Below, in pieces: positions 42,383-50,969 of a stretch of 64,000 nt of DNA (positions are counted from its first letter, which is position 1; each line of letters begins with the position of its first letter). The DNA is from Hyphobacterium marinum. GTDB taxonomy: Bacteria; Pseudomonadota; Alphaproteobacteria; Caulobacterales; Maricaulaceae. The notes under the pieces were generated by a model. It did no database searches and had not been told where the DNA came from. It worked only from the letters and a program-made list of their open reading frames with translations. A program made the translations under genes and the position numbers. The DNA is taken from NCBI RefSeq assembly GCF_036330325.1, contig NZ_JAZDRO010000001.1:434001-498000 (forward strand). Reading direction: 5' to 3'.

Positions 42383-42616
42383 ATTCCCGACGAAAGTCGG
42401 GACCCAGTTTCTTATCTGGACCCCGGCGTCCGCCGGGGAAACAGGTCGATACAATCTCGCGTCATCACCCGCCGTCGTGCGGGTGATCTCTTTAGGCCGG
42501 GATGCCCCGAATAAATCGGGGCATGACGACGGATCTCTTTACGCATACGGCCCTTGGACTTGATCCAAGGGCCCAGAATGCGACCTGACTGGGTCCTTGG
42601 ATCAAGTCCAAGGACC
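42383..42616. repeat. Chain of six hairpins (REP/BIME-like)
   Basis: Six perfect stem-loops follow each other in 234 bases: 42383-42400 (stem TCCCGAC), 42419-42436 (CCCCGGCG), 42462-42485 (ATCACCCGC), 42500-42522 (ATGCCCCGA), 42549-42573 (GGCCCTTGGA, loop CTTGA) and 42592-42616 (GGTCCTTGGA, loop TCAAG). The last two are the same element in opposite orientation. They occupy part of the 635-base gap between the AT-rich gene and mmsA. Confidence 0.75.
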
Positions 42617-42657
42617 GAACAGGGATCGCAAAGTCGCAAGAATGTACTACTTGTGCG

Positions 42658-42867
42658 CCACTCTCCTCTCCCTTGAGGCGAGAGGTGTCCGCGAAGCGGA
42701 CGGAGAGGGTGGGAAACGCAAACGAATAGAGTCACCCGCCCCTTCCGTCTGACGCTCCGCGTCAGCCACCCCCGATCCAGTCGAGGGCAGGCCTTCCCCC
42801 TCAAGGGGAAGGAGAAACACCCTCTCCCTCGAGGGAGAGGGTGGCCCGCCAGGGCCGGGCAAGGGGG
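42658..42867. repeat. Palindrome family CTCCCTY-GAGGGAG, first cluster
   Basis: Related G-rich/C-rich elements lie head to tail: near 42661-42711 (CTCCCTTGAGGCGAG then GTCCGC/GCGGAC), near 42794-42812 (TTCCCCCTCAAGGGGAA) and a 22-base perfect palindrome at 42820-42841 built on CCCTCTCCCTC, followed by GGCCCGCCAGGGCC. The same family recurs at 44506, 46095, 47770, 47850, 48057 and 48087. The remainder of the gap shows no gene. Confidence 0.7.
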
Positions 42868-42951
42868 CTGTCATTTGACCTTTCCCTTCTGCGGCGCGAT
42901 ATGAGCGCGCAACGGACATCACCGCTTTCACCAGACCCGGAGACCTCCCCC

Positions 42952-44448
42952 ATGCGCGAGATCCACCATTTCATCGACGGCAAGAGCTACAGCCCCAAGG
43001 CGGACCGCCATGGCGACGTCTACAATCCCAATACGGGCGAGGTGCAGGCGCGCGTCAGCTTTGGCGGTGCGGACGTGGTGGACAAGGCGGTCGCCGGAGC
43101 GATCAAGGGCCAGCGCGAATGGGCGGCGATGAATCCGCAGCGCCGCGCGCGGGTGCTGTTCAAGTTCAAGGACCTCGTCGAGCAGGAAATGGACGAGCTG
43201 GCGCATCTGCTCTCGTCCGAACACGGCAAGGTTCTGGCCGATTCCCGCGGTGACGTCATCCGGGGCCTGGAAGTGATCGAATTCGCCTGCGGCGTGCCGC
43301 ACCTGATGAAGGGCGAGTATACCGAGAGCGCCGGCACCGGAATCGACGTCTATTCCATGCGCCAGCCGCTGGGCGTGGTCGCGGGCATTTCACCGTTCAA
43401 CTTCCCGGCCATGATCCCGATGTGGTTCATGGGCATGGCGCTGTCGACCGGCAATGCGATGATCCTGAAGCCGTCCGAGAAAGACCCGTCCGTTCCGGTG
43501 CGCCTTGCCGAGCTGTGGATGGAGGCCGGCCTGCCTGAAGGCGTGCTGCAGGTCGTGCATGGCGACAAGGAGGCGGTCGACGCCCTCCTCACCCATGACG
43601 CCATCAAGGCGGTCAGCTTCGTCGGTTCGTCGGACATCGCCCACTACATCGCGCGCACCTGCACCGAGCAGGGCAAGCGCTTTCAGGCGATGGGCGGAGC
43701 CAAGAACCATGGCATCATCATGCCCGACGCCGACATGGACCAGGTGGTCAACGACTTCCTCGGCGCGGCCTATGGCTCGGCCGGCGAGCGCTGCATGGCG
43801 CTGCCCGTCGCGGTGCCAGTGGGCCAGAAGACCGCCGACGAGTTCGTCGCGCGCATGACAGAGGAAGCCCAGAAGCTGCGCGTCGGCGTCTCGACCGATG
43901 CCGATGCCCATTACGGCCCCGTCGTCTCGGCCGCGCACCGCGCGAAGGTCGAGGACTACATCACGATGGGCGAGAAGGAAGGCGCGAAAATGTTGCTCGA
44001 CGGCCGCGGCTTCAAGCTGCAGGGCCATGAGAACGGCTTCTTCATCGGCCCGACCCTTTTCGATCACGTGACACCGGACATGCAGTCCTACCAGGACGAG
44101 ATATTTGGCCCGGTGCTCCAGGTCGTCCGCGCCAAGGACCTGGAAGAAGCCGCTCATCTTCCCAGCGATCACCAGTACGGAAACGGCGTGGCGATCTTCA
44201 CCCGCAACGGGCTCGCCGCGCGCGAGTTTGCCGCCAAGGTTCAGGTCGGCATGGTCGGCATCAACGTGCCGATCCCGGTGCCGGTCGCCTATCACTCCTT
44301 TGGCGGCTGGAAGCGCTCGGCCTTTACCGACACCAACCAGTACGGCACCGAGGGCATCCGCTTCTTCACCAAGATCAAGACGGTGACCCAGCGCTGGCCC
44401 ACGGGCGATATCGGCGACCAGGCCTTCGTCATCCCGACGATGCAGTAG
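42952..44448 (+). CDS. mmsA: CoA-acylating methylmalonate-semialdehyde dehydrogenase
   Basis: MmsA converts (methyl)malonate semialdehyde with CoA and NAD to propionyl- or acetyl-CoA in valine and inositol catabolism. The 498-residue protein has the ALDH fold with NAD site GISPFNFPAMIPMWFMGMAL and KPSEKDPSVP, and the catalytic Cys in GSAGERCMALPVAV; the usual ALDH Glu of the Gly-rich motif is replaced by AMGGAKNHGI, typical of CoA-acylating members. The start MREIHHFIDG at 42952 follows GGAG; ATG 42901 would add 17 residues. Confidence 0.92.
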   Translation: MREIHHFIDGKSYSPKADRHGDVYNPNTGEVQARVSFGGADVVDKAVAGAIKGQREWAAMNPQRRARVLFKFKDLVEQEMDELAHLLSSEHGKVLADSRGDVIRGLEVIEFACGVPHLMKGEYTESAGTGIDVYSMRQPLGVVAGISPFNFPAMIPMWFMGMALSTGNAMILKPSEKDPSVPVRLAELWMEAGLPEGVLQVVHGDKEAVDALLTHDAIKAVSFVGSSDIAHYIARTCTEQGKRFQAMGGAKNHGIIMPDADMDQVVNDFLGAAYGSAGERCMALPVAVPVGQKTADEFVARMTEEAQKLRVGVSTDADAHYGPVVSAAHRAKVEDYITMGEKEGAKMLLDGRGFKLQGHENGFFIGPTLFDHVTPDMQSYQDEIFGPVLQVVRAKDLEEAAHLPSDHQYGNGVAIFTRNGLAAREFAAKVQVGMVGINVPIPVPVAYHSFGGWKRSAFTDTNQYGTEGIRFFTKIKTVTQRWPTGDIGDQAFVIPTMQ

Positions 44449-44505
44449 GGGCTTGGTCCCCCTCACCCTCCCCAACCTTCGCTATCGCTCCAGGTCGGGT
44501 CCCCT

Positions 44506-44527
44506 CCCTCTCCCTTGAGGGAGAGGG
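44506..44527. repeat. Palindrome of the CTCCCT family between convergent genes
   Basis: CCCTCTCCCT and its complement form a 10-bp stem around TG, followed by GGCGCGAGAGCGCC. It lies between mmsA and the serine hydrolase gene, where it could act as a bidirectional stop, but it has no T tract. Confidence 0.65.
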
Positions 44528-44557
44528 TGGCGCGAGAGCGCCGGGTGAGGGGGAAGC

Positions 44558-45733
44558 CTAAGCATCGAGCGCCGCCCGTTCGATCAGCGTTTCGGCGAGC
44601 TGATAGAGGTCCGGCACAGACGGGACAGTGTTGAACTGTAACGCTGCGGCAATATCGAGATCATCGCGGTAGGCGAGTACACTCATATAGGCCGGGAACC
44701 AGCCGCGATGGCCAATGAGGGCCGGCCCCGGCGAGACGCGGCACTCACAGGCCATGCCATAGCGCCAGTCCTCGCCCTCGCGCACGATAACGCCGCTGCC
44801 GGGTTCTGCATCCGAGATCAGTGTCAGATAGTCACCTGAAAACACGTTGCCCCCAAACCAGAGCCGTCCCCAACGGGCGAGATCGCCGGCGCGGGTGGCC
44901 ATGCCGCCGCCCGTCCACTCCGTCATCGGGTGCATGACGAGGGTCTCGTCTTGGGCACATGTCTGAGGCAGGCCGAAGGGCGGGCTTTCCATCCGGCTGG
45001 AGGCGAGGCCCGGAATATGACGCTGCGTTGCCGGGACGATACCGCCCATGAGCCGGTGGGGTTCCAGGATTTCGCGGATGACGAAGGACTCGTAGCGCTC
45101 GCCTGTCACCGCCTCGATGACGAGGCCGGCGAGGAGGTAATTCGTATCCGCATAGGAAAAGCTCTCACCCGGCGTAAAAAGCGGACCGGCGGCGATGGCG
45201 AGCGGCAGGCTCTCATCGGAGAGGATGGGCCGGTCGGGATCGTTCGTCAGACGGTCAGCGTGAAGCGGCCCGAAGCCGGGTTGTTCGAGATACTCCACAA
45301 GTCCCGTCCGGTGGGTGAGGCAATGGCGCACCGTGATCGCGTCGCGATGCGCGAGATCGTTCCACCAGGGCCTGTCGGACAACCAGGTCGAGATCGGCGC
45401 GTCGGGATTGAGCCGCCCGTCGAGGATCAGTTTTGCCGCTGACGCGGCCACGAAAGTCTTGCCCGTGCTGCCGGCCTGCATCAGATGGTCAGGACGCATG
45501 ACCTCGCCGGTGTCGCGATCAGACAGGCCCGCTGCGGCGGCAAGGACCTGTCCGCCGGGCAAGGCCAGACCTGCCGTCATGCCGGTCAGGTTGAAGTCCT
45601 GCAGCCGGGTCTCGGCCCAGGCATTGAGCCAGTCCGGCGTGGATGTGCCGCCTGGCGCGCAGCCAGTCAGCGCCACGCCGCTCAGCATCACCGTTCCGGC
45701 GACCATTTCGCGCCGCGACATGCGTATCGTCAT
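44558..45733 (-). CDS. Serine hydrolase, class C beta-lactamase-like lipoprotein
   Basis: A 391-residue exported serine hydrolase of the beta-lactamase/DD-peptidase (esterase EstB-like) family. The N-terminus has a twin-arginine-like SRREMVAGTVML and lipobox LTGC. SxxK appears as GSTGKTF, the second motif as YADTNY (usual YSN or YAN form) and the third as IGHRGW in place of KTG, a HxG variant common in esterase-like members. It is more likely a peptidase or esterase than an antibiotic-resistance enzyme. Confidence 0.85.
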   Translation of the reverse strand: MTIRMSRREMVAGTVMLSGVALTGCAPGGTSTPDWLNAWAETRLQDFNLTGMTAGLALPGGQVLAAAAGLSDRDTGEVMRPDHLMQAGSTGKTFVAASAAKLILDGRLNPDAPISTWLSDRPWWNDLAHRDAITVRHCLTHRTGLVEYLEQPGFGPLHADRLTNDPDRPILSDESLPLAIAAGPLFTPGESFSYADTNYLLAGLVIEAVTGERYESFVIREILEPHRLMGGIVPATQRHIPGLASSRMESPPFGLPQTCAQDETLVMHPMTEWTGGGMATRAGDLARWGRLWFGGNVFSGDYLTLISDAEPGSGVIVREGEDWRYGMACECRVSPGPALIGHRGWFPAYMSVLAYRDDLDIAAALQFNTVPSVPDLYQLAETLIERAALDA

Positions 45734-45852
45734 CCCCAGCCCTTTCCTTCTGATCTCAACCGTGACCCAGCCGGATTAATTCAGGCACTGAATTTTCGGT
45801 AAGGGGGGCAAAGCTTCCAGCGAACGGTACCCGCTTCTTATCGTCATGTTTC

Positions 45853-46047
45853 GGCCCTTGGACTTGATCCAAGGGTCCATATAGACCGATCAAACAAGCT
45901 GCCGGCCTGGACAGCGAATCCGACTTGGGTTCCGCAACGCAGACACCCTTCGTTCAAGGTTCCGGCTCAGGCCACCAAGCGGCCCGGCCGGGATAACACA
46001 GCAAAGGAACGCCGCTTTCCTGGGCCCTTGGATCAAGTCCAAGGGCC
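45853..46047. repeat. Second inverted pair of the GGCCCTTGGA hairpin element
   Basis: The element seen at 42549-42573 recurs at 45853-45877 (loop CTTGA) and, in the opposite orientation, at 46023-46047 (loop TCAAG). The 452-base gap 45734-46185 between the hydrolase and alcohol dehydrogenase genes also contains a short CTCCCT-family palindrome at 46095-46106; no coding signal is evident in it. Confidence 0.75.
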
Positions 46048-46185
46048 GAACATTGGATAGTCCGCGCATTTCCGGACCCTCAGAAATATTTGTTTCCCTC
46101 GAGGGAGAAGGAGGCGCGTAGCGCCGCGTAAGGGCGATCATGGTCTTCGCTTGCCTCCCCGGCTGGCGGGTCTAGTCTTCATTCC

Positions 46186-47325
46186 ATGACGACTTTCACT
46201 TTCCGCACCGTGCCACACATCGTCTTCGAGGACGGGGGCTCGGAGCGTCTGGCGAGCCTGGCCGCGCCGCTACTGCATCATGCCCGCCGGGTGGTTTTCA
46301 TCACGGACAAAGGTGTACGGAGTGCCGGGCTGCTGGATGCCGCGCTCGGTGATTTCATGGACGCCGACATCGCGGTTCATGTCATCGACAGCGTTGTGGC
46401 CGATCCGCCCGAGCAGATGGTGCTGGACGCCGCCGAGGAGGCGCGCCGCTTCGGAGCGCAGGCCGTCATTGGCTTTGGCGGTGGCTCGCCCATGGATACC
46501 GCCAAGATCGTCGCGCTCCTCCTGGGCGGTGACCAGCCTTTGTCCGAAATGTACGGCGTTGATCAGGTCCGGGTGCGCGGACTGCCGCTCATCCTCGTAC
46601 CCACCACCGCCGGGACGGGATCAGAGGTGACCAATGTTGCGGTTCTGACCACGGGCGCGACCTCGAAACGGGGCATCGCCGCGCCGCCGCTCTACGCGCA
46701 GATGGCGGTCCTCGATCCCGGCCTGACGCTGGGCCTGCCCAAGCACGTCACCGCCGCGACCGGTATCGACGCCATGGTCCATGCGATCGAGGCCTATACC
46801 AACAAGCGGTCGAAAAACCCGGTGTCCGACGCGCTGGCGCTGGCGGCGCTGAAGAAACTCATTCCCGCGCTGGAACGCGCCTGCGCTGACGGTTCGGACC
46901 GGGCTGCGCGCGGCGACATGCTGCTGGGCGCGATGCTCGCCGGGCAGGCCTTTTCCAACTCGCCGGTCGGGGCGGTCCACGCGATGGCCTATCCGCTGGG
47001 CGGGATATTCCATGTGCCGCACGGGCTGTCGAATTCGGTCGTTCTGCCGCCGGTGCTGAAATTCAACGCTGTGGCCTGCGAAGACCTCTACGCCGAGATT
47101 GCCACTCATTGCGGGCTGAAGCCGGGGTCGGCGGGGCTGATCGACGAGATGGAGCGGCTGGCCGACGCGGTCGGGATCGAACGCCGCCTGTCGCAGCTCG
47201 GGATTTCCCATAACGATATTCCGCGCATGGCCGAGGACGTGGCGGCCAATGACCGCCTCTTGCCCAACAATCCGCGCGAGCTCGGCTATGACGACATCGT
47301 CGCGCTCTACGAGGACATATTGTGA
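46186..47325 (+). CDS. Iron-containing alcohol dehydrogenase (group III)
   Basis: A 379-residue NAD(P)-dependent oxidoreductase. The nucleotide site is IGFGGGSPMDTAKIVALL, followed by PTTAGTGSEVTNVAVLT and the metal-binding region GIDAMVHAIEAYTNKRSKNPVSDALAL and the second signature GAVHAMAYPLGGIFHVPHGLSNSVVLPP with its His residues and Asp. The substrate may be a short alcohol, lactaldehyde or hydroxy acid. The thioesterase gene overlaps its stop by 4 bases (GTGA), so they form an operon. Confidence 0.93.
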   Translation: MTTFTFRTVPHIVFEDGGSERLASLAAPLLHHARRVVFITDKGVRSAGLLDAALGDFMDADIAVHVIDSVVADPPEQMVLDAAEEARRFGAQAVIGFGGGSPMDTAKIVALLLGGDQPLSEMYGVDQVRVRGLPLILVPTTAGTGSEVTNVAVLTTGATSKRGIAAPPLYAQMAVLDPGLTLGLPKHVTAATGIDAMVHAIEAYTNKRSKNPVSDALALAALKKLIPALERACADGSDRAARGDMLLGAMLAGQAFSNSPVGAVHAMAYPLGGIFHVPHGLSNSVVLPPVLKFNAVACEDLYAEIATHCGLKPGSAGLIDEMERLADAVGIERRLSQLGISHNDIPRMAEDVAANDRLLPNNPRELGYDDIVALYEDIL

Positions 47326-47762
47326 GCGGAGCCCGCGCGGTCCGCGCCGACTACGCGGTCTTCCAGGCGATCACGACGCGCTGGAACGACAATGATGTCT
47401 ATGGCCACATCAACAATGTCGTCTTCTACGAATTCCTCGACTCGGTGGTGAACCGGCACCTGATCGAGGCAGGCGTGCTCGATTTTGAACGCGGCGACCA
47501 GATCGGTCTCGTCGTGGAATCGGGGTGCCGCTTTCATGCCCCGCTCAGCTATCCGCAAACGCTGGAAGCCGGCCTGCGCGTGGCCAAAGTCGGTACTTCC
47601 TCGGTGCGCTATGAAGTTGGCCTGTTCGCCGAAGGCGCGGACGAGGCCGCGACCGAAGCCTTTTTCGTCCATGTCTATGTCGACCGGGCGACACGACGGC
47701 CGAAACCGCTGGGTGAGGACTTCCGGCAAGTTGTGGAGGGGTTGGTTAAATCTCCCCGTTAA
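47322..47762 (+). CDS. Acyl-CoA thioesterase (4-hydroxybenzoyl-CoA thioesterase-like hotdog)
   Basis: A 146-residue single hotdog domain with the YbgC/4HBT signature TTRWNDNDVYGHINNVVFYEFLDS, in which the Asp-x-x-GHxNN pattern carries the catalytic acid. It hydrolyses acyl-CoA thioesters; the chain length cannot be told. The start is GTG overlapping the alcohol dehydrogenase stop, implying translational coupling and a shared pathway. Confidence 0.9.
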   Translation: MSGARAVRADYAVFQAITTRWNDNDVYGHINNVVFYEFLDSVVNRHLIEAGVLDFERGDQIGLVVESGCRFHAPLSYPQTLEAGLRVAKVGTSSVRYEVGLFAEGADEAATEAFFVHVYVDRATRRPKPLGEDFRQVVEGLVKSPR

Positions 47763-47769
47763 AGCTTCC

Positions 47770-47877
47770 TCTCCCCCTTGGGGGAGGGGATTGAGGTGAG
47801 GGGGGTCGTGCCGGATGGTACGCGACCTTGAACCAACCCCTCACCCTGACCCTCTCCCCTTCTAAAAGGGGAGAGGG
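47770..47877. repeat. Two palindromes of the CTCCCT/GAGGGAG family
   Basis: CTCCCCC-TT-GGGGGAG at 47770-47785, and a 12-bp stem CCCTCTCCCCTT with loop CTAA at 47850-47877. They lie downstream of the thioesterase. Confidence 0.7.
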
Positions 47878-47924
47878 AATTTGCACCCTTGCCACCCCCG
47901 CCCGTGCGCTGGCATGAGACGGGC

Positions 47925-48032
47925 ATGCGCCAGATCGACCGCCCGCTTTACCTGATCCTTGCCGCCGTCCTGGCTTTCGGAGCCGTGGGCGGCGCAATGC
48001 TGGTCCTGGTGCTGCGGGCTGGGGCCGGTTGA
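47925..48032 (+). CDS. Possible 35-residue single-pass membrane peptide
   Basis: A short frame encodes MRQIDRPLYLILAAVLAFGA then VGGAMLVLVLRAGAG, one clean membrane helix with a positively charged N-terminus. There is no strong ribosome site, so it is only a candidate. It lies in the repeat-rich gap between the thioesterase and zapE. Confidence 0.35.
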   Translation: MRQIDRPLYLILAAVLAFGAVGGAMLVLVLRAGAG

Positions 48033-48056
48033 TGGCGAAAATCCACCCCACCCTTA

Positions 48057-48106
48057 CCCTCCCCTCGAGGGGAGGGAAATGCGCCTCCCTCCCCCTTGGG
48101 GGAGGG
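48057..48106. repeat. Two palindromes just before zapE
   Basis: A 20-base perfect palindrome built on CCCTCCCCTC at 48057-48076 and CCCTCCCCC-TT-GGGGGAGGG at 48087-48106, the last members of the 42.6-48.1 kb family. Confidence 0.7.
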
Positions 48107-48126
48107 CCGGGGTGGGGACGTATAAC

Positions 48127-49266
48127 GTGACCACACCCATCGAGATATGGCGGGCGCGCGTAGCGAGTGGCGAACTCAACCCCGATTCCGGTCAGGAAGT
48201 GGCGGCCCTCGCGCTGACGGATCTGCATCACCGGCTGGCGCAATGGCGGGTGAAGGATGGCTGGTTCCGTCACAAGACGCCGCCGCCAAAAGGGCTTTAC
48301 CTCTGGGGCGGGGTCGGCCGCGGCAAGTCGATGCTGGTGGACGCATTCTTCGCGAATGCGCCGAAAACCCCGAAGCGACGGGTCCACTTTCACGCCTTCA
48401 TGCAGGAAACTCATGAAGCGATCGGGGCATGGCGGAAGCTGTCTGCCAGCGAGCGCCGGGCCCACGACCACCATGTGCGCGGTGCGGGCGATGATCCGAT
48501 TCCGCCCGTGGCGAAGGGCATCGCAGCCTCGGCGCGGCTGTTGTGCTTTGACGAATTCCAGGTCAGCGACATCGCCGATGCCATGCTGCTGGGGCGGCTC
48601 TTCGAGCAATTGTTCGAGCGCGGCGTGGTGGTCGTGGCGACCTCGAACCGGGCCCCCGATGACCTGTATTCCGGCGGGATCAACCGCCAGCTTTTCCTGC
48701 CCTTCATCGACCTTCTGAAAGGCCGGCTGGACGTTCTGAAGATTGCCGGCGGGACTGACCACCGGCTGGCCCAGCTGACCGCCGCGCCAGTCTATTACAC
48801 GCCGTTGGGTGACGAGGCCGACGCGGCGATGGATGCCGCGTGGGACCGCCTGACCGGCGGTGCGGACAGCAAGGCAGCCACGCTGACCGTCAAGGGCCGT
48901 CAGATCCCTGTGCCGCGAGAGGCCGCCGGCGTGGCGCGCTTTACCTTTGACGATCTCTGCGCCAAACCGCTGGGGCCGGGCGATTACCTGGCGCTGGCCG
49001 TGCGGTTCCACACCGTGTTGCTTGATCGCGTGCCGAAACTGTCACCGGACAAGCGCAACGAGGCGAAGCGTTTCGTCACATTGATCGACGCCCTCTACGA
49101 GGCGAAAACCAAGCTGGTGGTGAGCGCGGAAGCGGAGCCGGATGCGCTGTACCCGGACGGGGACGGATCGTTCGAATTTGAGCGCACCGCTTCGCGCCTG
49201 ATGGAGATGCGCGGGGAAGCCTATCTCGGGGCCGCGCACGAAGAGGCAAACGCAAAGGAAGGCTGA
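48127..49266 (+). CDS. zapE: Cell division protein ZapE (AFG1-like ATPase)
   Basis: ZapE is an ATPase that associates with the Z-ring during late division. The 379-residue protein has Walker A GLYLWGGVGRGKSMLVDAFF, VHFHAFMQETHEAIGAW, Walker B LLCFDEFQVSDIADAMLLGRL, and sensor region VVVATSNRAPDDLYSGGINRQLFLPFID, all AFG1 family hallmarks. The GTG start follows GGGGTGGGGA. The zapE...mdh...sucC order is typical of alphaproteobacteria. Confidence 0.93.
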   Translation: MTTPIEIWRARVASGELNPDSGQEVAALALTDLHHRLAQWRVKDGWFRHKTPPPKGLYLWGGVGRGKSMLVDAFFANAPKTPKRRVHFHAFMQETHEAIGAWRKLSASERRAHDHHVRGAGDDPIPPVAKGIAASARLLCFDEFQVSDIADAMLLGRLFEQLFERGVVVVATSNRAPDDLYSGGINRQLFLPFIDLLKGRLDVLKIAGGTDHRLAQLTAAPVYYTPLGDEADAAMDAAWDRLTGGADSKAATLTVKGRQIPVPREAAGVARFTFDDLCAKPLGPGDYLALAVRFHTVLLDRVPKLSPDKRNEAKRFVTLIDALYEAKTKLVVSAEAEPDALYPDGDGSFEFERTASRLMEMRGEAYLGAAHEEANAKEG

Positions 49267-49270
49267 AGAC

Positions 49271-49942
49271 ATGTCGCGATCAATCGGACTGGACGAGACC
49301 CTGACCGCCTATGTGCGCGGCGCGAACCGGGAGGAAATCCCGGCACTGAAACGCTGCCGCGAGGAAACGGCCAAGCGCGACGATGCCCGGATGCAGATCA
49401 GCCCTGAACAGGGGGCGTTCATGGACCTGATCGCGCGCATGACCGGCGCGAAGACGGCCGTCGAGATCGGTGTCTATACCGGGTATTCCGCACTTGCGAC
49501 GGCGCGGGCGATGAAGGACATGCATGGCGAAAATGCGCGGCTCTTCGCCTGCGATGTCAGTGCCGACCTGATCGGGATTGCTGAAACCTACTGGGCTGAT
49601 GGCGATGTCGCCGACGTCATCCAGCCGGTCATCGGCGATGCCCGCCGGACACTGGCCGGACTTGTGGAGGACGGTCTCGCCGAACAGGTCGACTTCATGT
49701 TCGTCGATGCCGACAAGACCGGCTATCCCGACTATTACGCCGCCGCATTGACCCTGCTCAGGCCGGGCGGGGTGATCCTCTTCGACAATGTGCTGTGGAG
49801 CGGATCGGTGGCGAACCCGGAAAAGACCGACGACGACACCGAAGCCTTGCGCGCGATCACGGCGAAGGTCCGCCGCGACGACCGGGTCCACATGGCCTTC
49901 ACCGCCATCGGCGACGGGCTGTTGATGGCAATGAAGAAGTAA
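49271..49942 (+). CDS. SAM-dependent O-methyltransferase (caffeoyl-CoA OMT-like)
   Basis: A 223-residue cation-dependent O-methyltransferase. SAM binding is by AVEIGVYTGYSALATARAM; metal and substrate residues are in MFVDADKTGYPDYYAAAL and ILFDNVLWSG. Members methylate catechol-like groups; the bacterial substrate is unknown. It starts 5 bases after zapE, so it is in the same operon. Confidence 0.92.
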   Translation: MSRSIGLDETLTAYVRGANREEIPALKRCREETAKRDDARMQISPEQGAFMDLIARMTGAKTAVEIGVYTGYSALATARAMKDMHGENARLFACDVSADLIGIAETYWADGDVADVIQPVIGDARRTLAGLVEDGLAEQVDFMFVDADKTGYPDYYAAALTLLRPGGVILFDNVLWSGSVANPEKTDDDTEALRAITAKVRRDDRVHMAFTAIGDGLLMAMKK

Positions 49943-49966
49943 GCGGTCGCGGCGAACCCGGTCCGC

Positions 49967-50341
49967 CTACCGCCACGTCCATTCGAAGCTGAAACTCTGT
50001 TCGCCGCTCATGTCGGAAATGGTGGCGGTCATCGTGTCACCGGCGCACGCATAGCGGATGCGCTGGGGGGCGTCGTGGGTCCGGGTTCTCGAAGATGGCA
50101 AAGCCGTCGCCGCTCTCGACCAGTGCGAAACAGGTCGCCGCGCCGCCACCCGGCTGGGCGCAGTATTCGCCTTCGCCGGCGTCGCTGTAGGCGATGCGCA
50201 GGAATTCAAAGGCCCGGACCTCGCCGTCCACAAAGGTCCGGTTCGTTCCGAGGAGGAGATGGCCTTCGTCACTGGTCCAGCTGTCCTCGACCATTTGCCG
50301 GCGAGACGCCGCGCCTCGTGCGCCGTCCAGCGACGTTTGAC
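49967..50341 (-). pseudogene. Decayed tandem copy of the DUF6265-like gene
   Basis: Minus-strand sequence resembles the intact gene just upstream: one frame gives EVRAFEFLRIAYSDAGEGEY and FAIFENPD, another frame then gives THDAPQRIRYACAGDTM and ends in FEWTWR. Aligned with the intact copy (FEFLRITTHH, FENPSHDFPQRLRYERFGDAL), there is one extra base near 50083 in a C run. The 5' part with the signal peptide and start is missing. It is best read as a truncated, frameshifted duplicate. Confidence 0.75.
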
Positions 50342-50364
50342 CCGGTCTACGGCTAGGGCCGAGC

Positions 50365-50811
50365 CTATTCGACCCGGGCGTAGGTCCAGACCTGTGCGCG
50401 GTTTTCATCGAGACTGGAGATGGTGATGGTCAGGGCGTCGCCGAAACGCTCATAGCGCAGGCGCTGAGGGAAGTCGTGGCTCGGATTCTCGAACACCGCC
50501 ATGTCGACACCGGACTCCGCCAGGGTGAATTCCGTCGCGGGCTGGCCGCCGGGCTGGGCGTAATAGACCGCACCGTGATGGGTGGTGATGCGCAGAAATT
50601 CGAACGCCGTTGTCTCGCCATCACGGATATAGCGGACATAGCCCATCAGGCTGCCGCCCTCCTGCGCGCTCCACACTTCTTCGGAGACGCGCCCCTCGCT
50701 TTCCGCGCGCCAATGCCCGGAGAGCCAGCTGAGATCAGCGTCCTGTGCCAGCGCCGGCGCGGCCATGGCCAAACCGGCAGAAAACGCTGCCAGCATCATG
50801 ATCTTGCGCAT
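50365..50811 (-). CDS. Secreted DUF6265-like protein
   Basis: A 148-residue exported protein with signal peptide MRKIMMLAAFSAGLAMAAPALAQ. The mature part is a beta-rich domain beginning LSWLSGHWRAESEGRVSEEVW and continuing AFEFLRIT, YYAQPGGQPATEF and FENPSHDFPQRLRYER, the DUF6265 pattern. The function is unknown. The start at 50811 follows GGGGAGGG by 8 bases. A decayed copy lies immediately downstream. Confidence 0.82.
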   Translation of the reverse strand: MRKIMMLAAFSAGLAMAAPALAQDADLSWLSGHWRAESEGRVSEEVWSAQEGGSLMGYVRYIRDGETTAFEFLRITTHHGAVYYAQPGGQPATEFTLAESGVDMAVFENPSHDFPQRLRYERFGDALTITISSLDENRAQVWTYARVE

Positions 50812-50969
50812 GGTGATACCCTCCCCGATGGACGACATGGATCAGTCTAGACCGGGGCGAGCGATTTGTCGCGCGCCGGTCCGTGGGAGCCCGCCTTGCG
50901 GGGCGCGGGAAGCGGCGCTACACCGCGTGCCAACATCTTCTCGAACAGACTTTGCCAAGGAGACTTCCC

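Noticed and set aside
42383..42616. CRISPR array or tRNA cluster
   Set aside because: The hairpins differ in sequence and have no uniform spacers or tRNA features.
42841..42951. N-terminal extension of mmsA
   Set aside because: The extension encodes part of the palindromic repeat and has no similarity to the family start MREIHHFIDG.
44558..45733. Antibiotic-resistance class C beta-lactamase
   Set aside because: The third motif is HRG, not KTG, and the protein is a lipoprotein with esterase/peptidase features.
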